NCBI GenBank assembly: GCA_020445165.1
Contig: JAGRHE010000123.1
Coordinates: forward strand, 1-8,264
DNA length: 8,264 nt
Origin: Gammaproteobacteria bacterium
Lineage (GTDB): Bacteria; Pseudomonadota; Gammaproteobacteria; Chromatiales; Sedimenticolaceae
Direction of reading: 5' to 3'
In this document: in pieces, positions 1 to 6,739 of the stretch
Layout: each line of letters begins with the position of its first letter
Position numbering within the stretch: position 1 is the first letter of the stretch
The notes under the pieces: model-generated
What the model was told of the DNA's origin: nothing
Seen by the model: only the letters and a program-made list of their open reading frames with translations
Database searches by the model: none
Program-made: the position numbers and the translations under genes

Positions 1-323
1 AAGAAGGGGACCGCCAGCAACTCCTTTTTGAGAACCCATGCCTGCACGGGAAACAGTTTTTGAATCGCCAGGGTTTCCCAGGTCGACTGGTGTTTTGAGA
101 ACAGGATGGCGTTAGCCGTCGTCACGTTCTCCAGCCCGCGCACTTCGTAGTGAACACCGCAGGTCACCCTGAGCCACCACAACACAAACCAGGCCCAGCG
201 GATAACGAACTGGTATCGAACCGAAAATCCGAACGGGAGCGTGAACAGGGCGCCGACTGAAAACACCACGGTCGCCAGCAGCATCCCGAGGGAAAACAAC
301 GCGGACCGGAGAAAAATCAACAT
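1..323 (-). CDS. plsC: 1-acyl-sn-glycerol-3-phosphate acyltransferase (PlsC family), 3' end missing
   Basis: Partial gene: the first 107 residues are present and the rest runs off the left edge. I translated it by hand from an ATG at 323. It opens with a hydrophobic stretch (about residues 1-27) that would anchor it in the inner membrane, and a second hydrophobic stretch lies at about 34-48. Then comes SKHQSTWET, the acyltransferase block I motif in its HX4E form, followed by VLKKELLAVPFF, typical of this branch of lysophospholipid acyltransferases. The family transfers an acyl chain to lysophosphatidate to make phosphatidate at the membrane. It starts 16 nt after gmhB with no strong ribosome site, so it is probably translated as the last visible gene of the glyQ operon. 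A lysophospholipid acyltransferase with another acceptor (as for Pseudomonas LptA) is the alternative. Confidence 0.85.
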   Translation of the reverse strand, partial: MLIFLRSALFSLGMLLATVVFSVGALFTLPFGFSVRYQFVIRWAWFVLWWLRVTCGVHYEVRGLENVTTANAILFSKHQSTWETLAIQKLFPVQAWVLKKELLAVPF

Positions 324-339
324 TGCAGGCTGAGCCGGA

Positions 340-894
340 TCAGGAGGCCAGCAGCGCGTCCACGGCTGCTGCAAGGTCTGCGTAAACGGGTATGGCCGCG
401 TCCAGTGCCGGGTTCGCCAATGTCCGCTCACCCTTCCCGGTGCGCACCAGCACGGGCGACGCGCCCGCCGTCACCGCTGCCTGAAGATCCCGCAAGGAGT
501 CGCCGATCGCCACCACACCTTTCAGGTCGACGTCGTATCGCGCCGCGATCTCTTCAAACAGCCCTGGCCGGGGTTTGCGGCAACGGCAACCGTCTTCGGG
601 ACCGTGTGGACAAAAGAAGATGCCGTCGACATGGCCACCGCACTCAAGCAATAACTGACGCATCTTCTCGTGGATCTGGGCAAGCATGTCGAGGTCCAGC
701 AAGCCCCTCGCCACACCCGATTGATTGGTCGCGACGACCACCCGATAACCCGCCTGATTGAGCCGCGCGACCGCCTGCAGACTCCCCGGGACCGGAATCC
801 ACTCATCAGGCGTCTTGATGAACGCGTCCGAGTCCTCGTTGAGCACACCGTCCCGATCGAGAATGACGAGCTGCGCGCGATCGCTGTTAGACAT
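340..894 (-). CDS. gmhB: D-glycero-beta-D-manno-heptose 1,7-bisphosphate 7-phosphatase
   Basis: 184-residue HAD-superfamily phosphatase that removes the 7-phosphate from heptose bisphosphate during ADP-heptose synthesis for the LPS inner core, in the cytoplasm. HAD motif I is LDRDGVLN (nucleophile D13, acid/base D15), motif II TNQSG (56-60), motif III K107 in CRCRKPRPG, motif IV GDSLRD (131-136). The GmhB zinc site is complete: C95, H97, C103, C105, with a loop shorter than the E. coli one. I chose the ATG at 894 because it places DRDG at the usual distance and has GGAG 7 nt upstream; an in-frame start at 924 would add ten unlikely residues inside the previous gene. It overlaps the MazG-like gene by 8 nt (ATGTCTAA), implying coupling. 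A histidinol-phosphatase-like relative is less likely given the zinc ligands. Confidence 0.92.
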   Translation of the reverse strand: MSNSDRAQLVILDRDGVLNEDSDAFIKTPDEWIPVPGSLQAVARLNQAGYRVVVATNQSGVARGLLDLDMLAQIHEKMRQLLLECGGHVDGIFFCPHGPEDGCRCRKPRPGLFEEIAARYDVDLKGVVAIGDSLRDLQAAVTAGASPVLVRTGKGERTLANPALDAAIPVYADLAAAVDALLAS

Positions 895-1225
895 CGCGGA
901 ACTCCGAAACCCGGATACGGCCATTGACGACCCGAGCCTCCCGTTGCATCAGCTTTTCAAGCTTCGCCCAGAACGCCGCGTTCAGATCGAAGTCGACCGC
1001 GATGCCGGTGCCCATCACCAGAATAAGCAAATCGGCCACCTCCTCCGCAAGCGCCTCCCGCGACTTGCCTTTGGTCACGCATGACGAGATCTCCCCGAGC
1101 TCCTCCGCCATCAATGCGACCCGGTAGGTCAACTCCTCGCCGCCGGTATCCCGGAAGCGATGCTTGTCATGAAATGCCTGCACCGCCTCCAGCATCTGCT
1201 GGTAGGAATCCGGATTGCGCTGCAC
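887..1225 (-). CDS. MazG-like nucleotide pyrophosphohydrolase
   Basis: 112-residue all-alpha NTP pyrophosphohydrolase of the MazG/dUTPase-C superfamily. The metal-binding signature is present: EELGE (E42 and E45) in one helix, and EEVADLL (E62 and D65) in a second, i.e. ExxE...ExxD. Family members hydrolyse (d)NTPs to the monophosphate plus pyrophosphate; the substrate here is unknown. The C-terminal GRIRVSEFR segment seems characteristic of this short subfamily. I prefer the GTG at 1225, which has GGAGG 6 nt upstream. An earlier TTG at 1255 would give 122 residues and share TTGA with the glyS stop, but it has no ribosome site. It lies 26 nt after glyS and overlaps gmhB by 8 nt. A housecleaning role is plausible; a direct link with glycine charging or LPS is not shown. 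Confidence 0.85.
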   Translation of the reverse strand: MQRNPDSYQQMLEAVQAFHDKHRFRDTGGEELTYRVALMAEELGEISSCVTKGKSREALAEEVADLLILVMGTGIAVDFDLNAAFWAKLEKLMQREARVVNGRIRVSEFRDV

Positions 1226-1231
1226 CGCCAC

Positions 1232-1236
1232 CCTCC
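1232..1236 (-). promoter_or_regulatory. Shine-Dalgarno deciding the MazG-like start
   Basis: GGAGG on the minus strand, 6 nt before the GTG at 1225-1223. It lies inside the longer reading frame that begins with TTG at 1255, which favours the shorter GTG-initiated protein. Confidence 0.6.
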
Positions 1237-1251
1237 GATCCGCCCAGCCGC

Positions 1252-3342
1252 TCAACCCTGCAGCCGGGAGAAATCCCCGGCGCCAAGGAACATGCGGGAG
1301 AGATCCATCAGCAGGGCCAGCCGATTCCGCTTGAGCGCATTGTCGTCAGCCATGACCATGACGCCATCGAAGAACGCATCGACGGGTTCGCGAAGATCCG
1401 CGAGCCGCGCGAGGCCCGCCTCATAATCGCCCGCGGCGAACGCTTCGGCGACAGGCCCACGAACCGCATCGACCGCATTCGCCAGCGCCGTTTCGGCAGG
1501 TTCGACGAAGGCGCCGCGATCGACGGCCAGATCCGCGAGATCAAAGTCGACCTTCTTGAGTATGTTGCTCGTCCGCTTGTTGGCGGCGGCGAGGGTCTGA
1601 CCGGCGTCGGTCGCCCGGAAGGCCTGCACGGCCCGAACGCGAAGATCGAAATCCAGCGGGCGGGTCGGCCGGACGCCCATCACGGCATCGATCACGTCCG
1701 CGTCGATACCTTCGTCGGCGTAATAGACCTTCAAACGGTCCATCACGTATTCGAAGACCTCCTCGACGCTGCCGCTCGCATCGACCTTATCGGCCAGCAC
1801 CGCCGCACTCCTGCCGATAAGCGCCAATAGGTCGAGATCGCGCTTGCCCTCGATCAACATGCGCAACACCCCGAGTGCCGCGCGGCGCAAACCGAACGGG
1901 TCCTTGTTGCCGGTCGGCTTCTGCCCGATCGCGAAAATACCAACCAGGGTGTCGAGGCGATCCGCGAGCGCGAGCGCAAAGCCGATCGTCCCGGTCGGCA
2001 GCGCATCACCCGCGAAGCGCGGCAGATACTGTTCCTCGATCGCCAGACTGACCGAGGCAGGTTCACCCGCCGCCCGCGCGTAGTAACGCCCCATCACGCC
2101 TTGCAGCTCGGGGAATTCGAACACCATCGCGCTGAGCAGGTCCGCCTTCGCGAGCCGCGCCGCGCGACGCGCTTCCGATGCATCACCGCCAATCTGCTCG
2201 ACGATGCCGGCAGCAAGCTCACCAACCCGTGCCGCCTTATCCGCCAACGAGCCGAGTTCCACCTGGAACGTCATCGCGCCCAGGCCTTCGCCGAGTTTGT
2301 CGAGGCCGACCTTCAGATCCTGCTGCCAGAAGAACTCGGCATCCGTCAGCCGTGGCCGGATGACACGCTCGTTACCGGCGCGGACGATCGCAGGATTCTT
2401 GCTCCGCAGGTTCGAAACCGCGATGAAATGCGGCAGCAGCCGACCGTCGTCCCCGACCACCGGGAAACACTTCTGATGACCCTGCATGCTGGAGATAACG
2501 GCTTCCTGCGGCAGCTCGAGGAAACGTCGATCGAACCCGCCGATCAGCGGTACCGGCCATTCGACCAGCGCCGTCACCTCATCGAGAAGGTCTTCGTCGA
2601 CCAGCGCATGTCCGCCGACCTCAGCCGCGATGCCGATGACACCGTCCCGCACCGCCGCCTTGCGCGCCGCCATGTCGACGATCACGAAGCCTTGATCGCG
2701 CAGCGTGTTGACGTAGTCGCCGACCGAACCGATGACGATGTCACCGACGGACATGAAGCGATGGCCGCGACTGACATTGCCACTCGTCAGGCCGAGCACC
2801 GTCCCGGGAATCACCTGATCGCCATGCATCATGACCAGCCAATGAACCGGGCGGACGAATTCCGCGGTCCCGGCGCCCCAGCGCATGCGTTTGGGGATGG
2901 GCAGCGCGCCGAGCGACGCCTCCACCACACCGGCAAGCGACTCATCCAGCGTACTGCCACCCACGATCTGGCGATGAACCAGCCACTCGCCCTTGTCGGT
3001 AGCCAGCCGTTCGAGCGCCTCCACCGCGACTCCGCAGGATGCCGCGAAGCCCAGCGCTGCCTTGCTCGGGTTGCCGTCCGCGTCAAACGCCGCCGCGACC
3101 GCCGGGCCACGACGTTCCTGTTCGCTCGCGCGCTGCGCGAACGCCACGGCGGCGATGCGCACCGCCAGGCGACGCGGCGACGCGAAGGCCTCGGCATCGC
3201 CATGAGCGAAACCAAGCTTGTCCAGGCCACTGATCACCCCATTGAGGAATTCGCGGGACAGGCTGGCCAGCGCCTTCGGCGGGAGCTCCTCGCTGCCGAG
3301 TTCGATCAACAGATCAGCGATGCGTGCGGTCGACTCAGCCAT
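1252..3342 (-). CDS. glyS: Glycyl-tRNA synthetase beta subunit
   Basis: 696 residues, close to the roughly 690 of E. coli GlyS. With GlyQ it forms the bacterial alpha2beta2 glycyl-tRNA synthetase; the beta chain recognises and binds tRNA-Gly. Landmarks: N-terminal [15 protein letters not shown] (11-25), SPRRLAVR (55-62), MRWG (153-156) followed by [22 protein letters not shown] (281-295), [17 protein letters not shown] (322-338), and the highly conserved [13 protein letters not shown] (474-486). The C-terminal alpha-helical DALR-type anticodon-binding region ends with [18 protein letters not shown]. The ATG at 3342 is chosen because GGAGGT sits 5 nt upstream and [21 protein letters not shown] matches the family start; the open frame extends 30 codons further but without family resemblance. 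It overlaps glyQ by 8 nt (ATGGCTGA), which would help keep the subunits equimolar. Confidence 0.97.
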   Translation of the reverse strand: MAESTARIADLLIELGSEELPPKALASLSREFLNGVISGLDKLGFAHGDAEAFASPRRLAVRIAAVAFAQRASEQERRGPAVAAAFDADGNPSKAALGFAASCGVAVEALERLATDKGEWLVHRQIVGGSTLDESLAGVVEASLGALPIPKRMRWGAGTAEFVRPVHWLVMMHGDQVIPGTVLGLTSGNVSRGHRFMSVGDIVIGSVGDYVNTLRDQGFVIVDMAARKAAVRDGVIGIAAEVGGHALVDEDLLDEVTALVEWPVPLIGGFDRRFLELPQEAVISSMQGHQKCFPVVGDDGRLLPHFIAVSNLRSKNPAIVRAGNERVIRPRLTDAEFFWQQDLKVGLDKLGEGLGAMTFQVELGSLADKAARVGELAAGIVEQIGGDASEARRAARLAKADLLSAMVFEFPELQGVMGRYYARAAGEPASVSLAIEEQYLPRFAGDALPTGTIGFALALADRLDTLVGIFAIGQKPTGNKDPFGLRRAALGVLRMLIEGKRDLDLLALIGRSAAVLADKVDASGSVEEVFEYVMDRLKVYYADEGIDADVIDAVMGVRPTRPLDFDLRVRAVQAFRATDAGQTLAAANKRTSNILKKVDFDLADLAVDRGAFVEPAETALANAVDAVRGPVAEAFAAGDYEAGLARLADLREPVDAFFDGVMVMADDNALKRNRLALLMDLSRMFLGAGDFSRLQG

Positions 3343-4270
3343 TGGCCACCTCCACCGTGCCCGCAGCGGCACCCGCAAGCATCGGGAAACCCAGTACCTC
3401 GCGCGCGTCGTAGTAGGCCTGTGCAACCGCACGCGCCAGGGCCCGCACGCGCAGGATGAAGCGTTGCCGCTCGGTCACGGAAATGGCGCTACGCGCATCC
3501 AGCAGGTTGAAGGTGTGCGAGGCCTTGAGCACCTGTTCATACGCCGGCAGCGGAAGTCCGGCTTCGATGAGCTTCTGGCTCGCCCGCTCGCAGGTATCGA
3601 ACCAGGCGAACAGGGCATCCGTATCCGCATGCTGGAAGTTGTAGGTCGACTGCTCCACCTCGTTCTGATGAAACACGTCCCCATACGTGACCGTGCCCTG
3701 TGGCCCGCGCGTCCAGACCAGGTCGTAAACGCTCTCCACGCCTTGCAGATACATCGCGATGCGTTCCAGGCCATAGGTGATTTCACCGGTGACCGGACGG
3801 CAGTCGAGCCCGCCGACCTGCTGGAAATAGGTGAACTGGGTGACCTCCATGCCGTTCAACCAGACCTCCCAGCCCAGGCCCCAGGCACCCAGCGTCGGTG
3901 ACTCCCAGTTGTCCTCGACGAAGCGGATGTCGTGTACCAGTGGGTCGATGCCCATCATCTTCAGCGAACCCAGGTACAGGTCCTGGATATCCAGCGGCGA
4001 CGGTTTCATCGCGACCTGGAACTGGTAGTAGTGCTGCAGGCGGTTCGGGTTCTCGCCGTAGCGACCGTCGGTCGGTCGGCGCGACGGTTGCACGTAGGCC
4101 GCGTTCCACGGCTCCGGCCCGATCGATCGCAGAAAGGTTGCGGTGTGGAAGGTACCGGCGCCCATTTCCATGTCGTAAGGCTGCAGTACGGCACAGCCCT
4201 GTTCGGCCCAGTATTGCTGCAGGGCGAAGATCAGGCCCTGAAAAGTGGATACGTCTGGCGCGTCGTTCAT
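3335..4270 (-). CDS. glyQ: Glycyl-tRNA synthetase alpha subunit
   Basis: 311 residues (E. coli GlyQ has 303). This class II synthetase chain carries the active site that activates glycine with ATP and transfers it to tRNA-Gly. Nearly invariant blocks are visible: [13 protein letters not shown] (9-21), [21 protein letters not shown] (35-55), [20 protein letters not shown] (58-77), [20 protein letters not shown] (116-135), [13 protein letters not shown] (139-151) and [14 protein letters not shown] (161-174). The ATG at 4270 gives the family-typical N-terminus; a TTG further upstream at 4318 is unlikely because it would fall inside the predicted -10 element. It leads the minus-strand operon and diverges from the PP-loop gene at 4385. 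The ribosome site is weak. Confidence 0.97.
   Translation of the reverse strand: MNDAPDVSTFQGLIFALQQYWAEQGCAVLQPYDMEMGAGTFHTATFLRSIGPEPWNAAYVQPSRRPTDGRYGENPNRLQHYYQFQVAMKPSPLDIQDLYLGSLKMMGIDPLVHDIRFVEDNWESPTLGAWGLGWEVWLNGMEVTQFTYFQQVGGLDCRPVTGEITYGLERIAMYLQGVESVYDLVWTRGPQGTVTYGDVFHQNEVEQSTYNFQHADTDALFAWFDTCERASQKLIEAGLPLPAYEQVLKASHTFNLLDARSAISVTERQRFILRVRALARAVAQAYYDAREVLGFPMLAGAAAGTVEVANG
3348..3353 (-). promoter_or_regulatory. Shine-Dalgarno of glyS inside glyQ
   Basis: GGAGGT on the minus strand, 5 nt before the glyS ATG. It is embedded in the last codons of glyQ (Val-Glu-Val), so glyS has its own strong ribosome site despite the overlap. Confidence 0.8.
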
Positions 4271-4317
4271 GTTGGTCGAGAACCCGTGGCTTGCGCGTTT
4301 CTTGCTGAAAGCCGGCA

Positions 4318-4323
4318 ATTATA
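4318..4323 (-). promoter_or_regulatory. Predicted -10 element of the glyQ operon
   Basis: Perfect TATAAT read on the minus strand, about 48 nt before the glyQ ATG, giving an expected leader of roughly 40 nt. No recognisable -35 hexamer lies 16-18 bp upstream. A TG dinucleotide directly abuts the hexamer (TGTATAAT), one base off the extended -10 geometry. Confidence 0.5.
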
Positions 4324-4346
4324 CAGCCCGCGCTGACGACTATCTT

Positions 4347-4352
4347 TATAAT
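4347..4352 (+). promoter_or_regulatory. Predicted -10 element of the PP-loop gene
   Basis: Perfect TATAAT on the plus strand (within CTTTATAATG), with a predicted start near 4359 and a leader of about 26 nt to the ATG at 4385. No good -35 hexamer is present at the expected distance (CAGCCC there), so an activator may be needed or the match may be fortuitous. It is 23 bp from the opposing TATAAT that faces glyQ. Confidence 0.45.
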
Positions 4353-4384
4353 GTCGCGCCTTTGCCGGATCTTTCAGCGAATCG

Positions 4385-5428
4385 ATGAGCAAGCAAGTCA
4401 AAGCCCTGTCCCTGATCTCCGGCGGACTGGATTCGCTGCTCGCCACGCGCGTGGTGCTCGATCAGGGCGTACACGTCGAGGGAATCAATTTCTTCACCGG
4501 TTTCTGCGTCGAGGGCCACACCCATGCGATCCGTCAGAAAGACCGGGCCAGGCCCAAGCGTAACAACGCCCTGTGGGTGGCCGAGACACTCGGCATCAAA
4601 CTGCACCTGGTCGATGTCGTCGACGAATACAAGGACGTGGTGTTCAACCCGCAGTACGGCTACGGCGCCAATCTCAATCCCTGCCTGGACTGCAAGATCT
4701 TCATGGTGCGCAAAGCGCGCGAATGGATCGAGGAAAAGGGTTTCGACTTCGTCATCACCGGCGAGGTGGTCGGCCAGCGGCCGAAATCACAACGCAAGCA
4801 CACCATGCCGATCGTGCAGCATGATTCGGGCATCGAGGATCGACTGCTGCGTCCCTTGAGTGCGCAGAACCTGCCCGAAACCCTGCCTGAGCGTGAAGGA
4901 TGGGTCGACCGCAGCCGCTTGCACGGTTTCGCCGGGCGCAGCCGCAAGCCGCAGATGGCCCTGGCCGCCGAATACGGTATCGAGGACTATGCCCAGCCGG
5001 CCGGTGGCTGCTGCTTTCTGACCGACGCCAATTACAGCGTCAAGCTCAAGGACCTGTGGGCCGCGCGCGGCACACGTCGTTACGAACTCGACGACATCAT
5101 GCTGCTCAAGGTCGGCCGTCATATCCGCCCGCGTCCGCATTTCAAATTGATCGTCGCCCGCGAAGAGGGCGAGGCGCGCTTCATGACCGGGTACCGACGT
5201 CAGTACCCGAGCCTGTCCATGCTCAGCCACGGCGGCCCGGTGGCGCTGATGGACGGGCCGCTCGACGACGCCGACATCGAGCTCGCGGCGCGCATCGTCG
5301 CACGCTACAGCCAGGGCCGTGACGCGCCATCGGTGACGCTGGAATACCGTGCCACCGACGGTGCCACGCGAACGGTGTCGGTCGTCCCCCTGCACCCCGA
5401 CGACCTGCCGCAGGCATGGCTGCTTTGA
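4385..5428 (+). CDS. PP-loop ATPase of the ThiI/MnmA-like tRNA thiolation type with C-terminal NFACT-R-like domain
   Basis: 347 residues. The N-terminal PP-loop ATPase motif is SGGLDS (12-17), as in enzymes that adenylate a tRNA base before sulfur insertion. Cysteines lie where tRNA thiolases place theirs: C100 and C103 in NPCLDCK, and C209/C210 in AGGCCFLTD. A CxxC plus a distal Cys recalls the [4Fe-4S] ligands of TtuA-like enzymes, but a persulfide relay as in MnmA is equally possible. Residues ~220-347 resemble the NFACT-R RNA-binding domain added to this family (KVGRHIRPRPHFKLIVAREEGE). It lacks an obvious THUMP or rhodanese domain, so it is not canonical ThiI, and it lacks the canonical MnmA layout. 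These proteins are often annotated as tRNA 4-thiouridine synthase or 2-thiouridylate transferase; the exact base modified is unknown. The ATG at 4385 has only a weak ribosome site. Confidence 0.8.
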   Translation: MSKQVKALSLISGGLDSLLATRVVLDQGVHVEGINFFTGFCVEGHTHAIRQKDRARPKRNNALWVAETLGIKLHLVDVVDEYKDVVFNPQYGYGANLNPCLDCKIFMVRKAREWIEEKGFDFVITGEVVGQRPKSQRKHTMPIVQHDSGIEDRLLRPLSAQNLPETLPEREGWVDRSRLHGFAGRSRKPQMALAAEYGIEDYAQPAGGCCFLTDANYSVKLKDLWAARGTRRYELDDIMLLKVGRHIRPRPHFKLIVAREEGEARFMTGYRRQYPSLSMLSHGGPVALMDGPLDDADIELAARIVARYSQGRDAPSVTLEYRATDGATRTVSVVPLHPDDLPQAWLL

Positions 5429-5435
5429 AGCCGGG

Positions 5436-5454
5436 CTGCACCGCGTACGTGCAG
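5436..5454. repeat. Inverted repeat just after the PP-loop gene
   Basis: CTGCAC and GTGCAG arms (6 bp) flank a 7-nt loop, starting 7 nt past the stop codon. No T tract follows on either strand, so it is not a standard intrinsic terminator, but it could stabilise the mRNA 3' end between the convergent genes. Confidence 0.3.
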
Positions 5455-5617
5455 GTCACATCGATGACCGCATGCAGAGCCGTATCCAAAGAACGCATCA
5501 CTGCCAGCCGAACTCGCGCGTCCATCGCCTGCCCTCGTTGCGGTGGGTCCTGAAGTCCGCCGCTGCCGGGTGTCGTTGTAGCGACGCAGCAGATCTTCCA
5601 GGGGCGTTAGCAGTCGA

Positions 5618-6055
5618 TCATGCATCGTCAGCCGAATTCGCCGCGGCACGATGCGGCTCAAGTGCGCGTCGGACCAGGAAGTACCCGATCCCCAGCGCGA
5701 CGATCAAGGCCGACATGCCGAGCAGAAGCTCCACGGGGGCCTTCTCGTATTCGAGGATGATCACTTTCCGTGATACCGCAACGATTGCCACGAGAAACAC
5801 GACCTCGGCGTGCACCCGATCCTCCTTGAGATAGGCCTTGATCGTTTCCAACAACTCCAGCCCGATCAGGACCATGAGGAAGAATCCGAACACCTCCAAC
5901 ATCTCTTCGACGTTGAGGCGCATCAGGGGCGGCTTCAGCAGCTCCCCGACCAGCACGAAGGCCAGCTCCACGGTCGCCGCAAGCACGGCAAACATCATCA
6001 TGGCGAGAAGTCCCATTACGACGACACGTTCGAACAGCTTCGTGAGCTTTTCCAT
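5618..6055 (-). CDS. PsiE-family inner-membrane protein
   Basis: 145 residues, an integral membrane protein with four predicted membrane helices (about 11-36, 52-69, 82-100 and 108-128). The segment IGLELLETIKAYLKEDRVH (64-82), followed by RKVIILEYE (96-104), closely resembles the phosphate-starvation-inducible PsiE family (PF06146). Its biochemical role is unknown even in E. coli, where psiE is induced by phosphate limitation. I chose the ATG at 6055 because AGGA lies 5 nt upstream and the helix-rich sequence begins there; the open frame extends 87 more codons upstream, but these are the arginine/serine-rich shadow of the lipoprotein gene. It follows the lipoprotein gene by 61 nt and is probably co-transcribed with it. 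I saw no clear Pho box upstream. Confidence 0.85.
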   Translation of the reverse strand: MEKLTKLFERVVVMGLLAMMMFAVLAATVELAFVLVGELLKPPLMRLNVEEMLEVFGFFLMVLIGLELLETIKAYLKEDRVHAEVVFLVAIVAVSRKVIILEYEKAPVELLLGMSALIVALGIGYFLVRRALEPHRAAANSADDA

Positions 6056-6076
6056 GGATATCCTGTCAGCTAAGAC

Positions 6077-6091
6077 CACAGCGGCGCTGTG
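6077..6091. repeat. Short hairpin between the lipoprotein gene and psiE
   Basis: CACAGC and GCTGTG form a perfect 6-bp stem with a 3-nt loop in the 61-nt gap. There is no U tract after it, so it may adjust expression or RNA stability of the second gene rather than end transcription. Confidence 0.3.
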
Positions 6092-6116
6092 TACCGTGCC
6101 TGTGCCGTCGCTGCAC

Positions 6117-6404
6117 TCACTCCGGCTCGATCCGCTGGCAGCGAATCGTGCCGTCGATCCGCTTCTCACGGGCGAGCAACGAGGTGCGCACACTGGTCGC
6201 CGAGAAGGTGCAGTCGAAACCCTTGGCGACCGTCGCCTGGCTGTGACTCGGATCTGAATTCGGCGCCATCTCGAGCAGATGGAACTGCTCACCGACGTCG
6301 ACAACGACGACATCATTGAATGCCGCGCAGCCGCTCAGTGCCGCCATGCTCAACAGCACGGGGACGTGCCGGGTGTGGATGCGCAGTCGTCTTTCCTCGG
6401 TCAT
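6117..6404 (-). CDS. Small predicted lipoprotein of unknown function
   Basis: 95 residues. The N-terminus has several arginines (positions 5-12), then a hydrophobic stretch (14-24) ending in the lipobox LSGC, with C26 as the lipidation site. Mature protein is about 70 residues, likely anchored to the outer membrane since the +2 residue is Ala rather than Asp. It has a valine-rich strand (VVVVDVG, 32-38) and two further cysteines, C65 and C89, that could form a periplasmic disulfide. I do not recognise the family. The ATG at 6404 has no clear ribosome site. It diverges from the TusA-like gene across 89 nt and precedes the PsiE gene on the same strand. The lipobox makes it more convincing than a random short frame. 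Confidence 0.7.
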   Translation of the reverse strand: MTEERRLRIHTRHVPVLLSMAALSGCAAFNDVVVVDVGEQFHLLEMAPNSDPSHSQATVAKGFDCTFSATSVRTSLLAREKRIDGTIRCQRIEPE

Positions 6405-6493
6405 GCTGCGCAGCTTAGCCGGACTGCCGCGGTCCTTGCACGCGGCATCTGCGATACTGTTGGCGCCGGCTTCTCGGCTATTATCAGCCCCCT

Positions 6494-6739
6494 ATGAACG
6501 TGACCGCCGATATCCTCGACTGCTCCCGACTGTTGTGTCCGATGCCGGTGATCCGGGTCCAGGACCGAGTCGAACAGTTGCCGCCGGGCGCGACCCTGAC
6601 CGCGCTCTGTACCGATCCCGGTGCGCTGCAGGACATTCCGGCCTGGTGCCGGATAAATGGCCACACCGTTCTGGCCGTCGAATCGGATGATGGCGAATAC
6701 CGGGTCACCCTGCGCGTTGGCGAGATCAGCGAATCGTGA
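6494..6739 (+). CDS. TusA-family sulfur carrier protein
   Basis: 81 residues, the usual TusA/SirA/YeeD length. The CPMP motif (C15-P18), with the active Cys in LLCPMPVIR, binds sulfane sulfur as a persulfide. The second family block, TDPGALQDIPAWCRINGH (40-57), matches the TDP...DIP.fC....H pattern of E. coli TusA, and further cysteines sit at positions 10, 39 and 52. Family members relay sulfur from cysteine desulfurase or rhodanese to tRNA thiolation, molybdenum cofactor or sulfur-oxidation enzymes. It is followed with a 4-nt overlap by a CDF transporter, and the PP-loop thiolation-type enzyme lies about 1 kb upstream on the same strand. Which acceptor it serves cannot be read from sequence. 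The ATG at 6494 has no clear Shine-Dalgarno. Confidence 0.88.
   Translation: MNVTADILDCSRLLCPMPVIRVQDRVEQLPPGATLTALCTDPGALQDIPAWCRINGHTVLAVESDDGEYRVTLRVGEISES

Noticed and set aside
1081..1830. A 249-codon plus-strand open frame
   Set aside because: Antisense to the 3' half of glyS and the MazG-like gene; composition typical of a shadow frame.
2101..3459. A 452-codon open frame on the plus strand
   Set aside because: It is antisense to glyS, whose family identity is unmistakable. The translation is rich in Arg, His, Asp and Pro with no domain; long antisense frames are common in high-GC genes.
6436..6458. TTGCAC and GATACT as a sigma-70 promoter for the TusA-like gene
   Set aside because: The hexamers are only 11 bp apart. 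TATTAT at 6479-6484 is a better -10 but has no -35 partner and would leave almost no leader, so I list no promoter.
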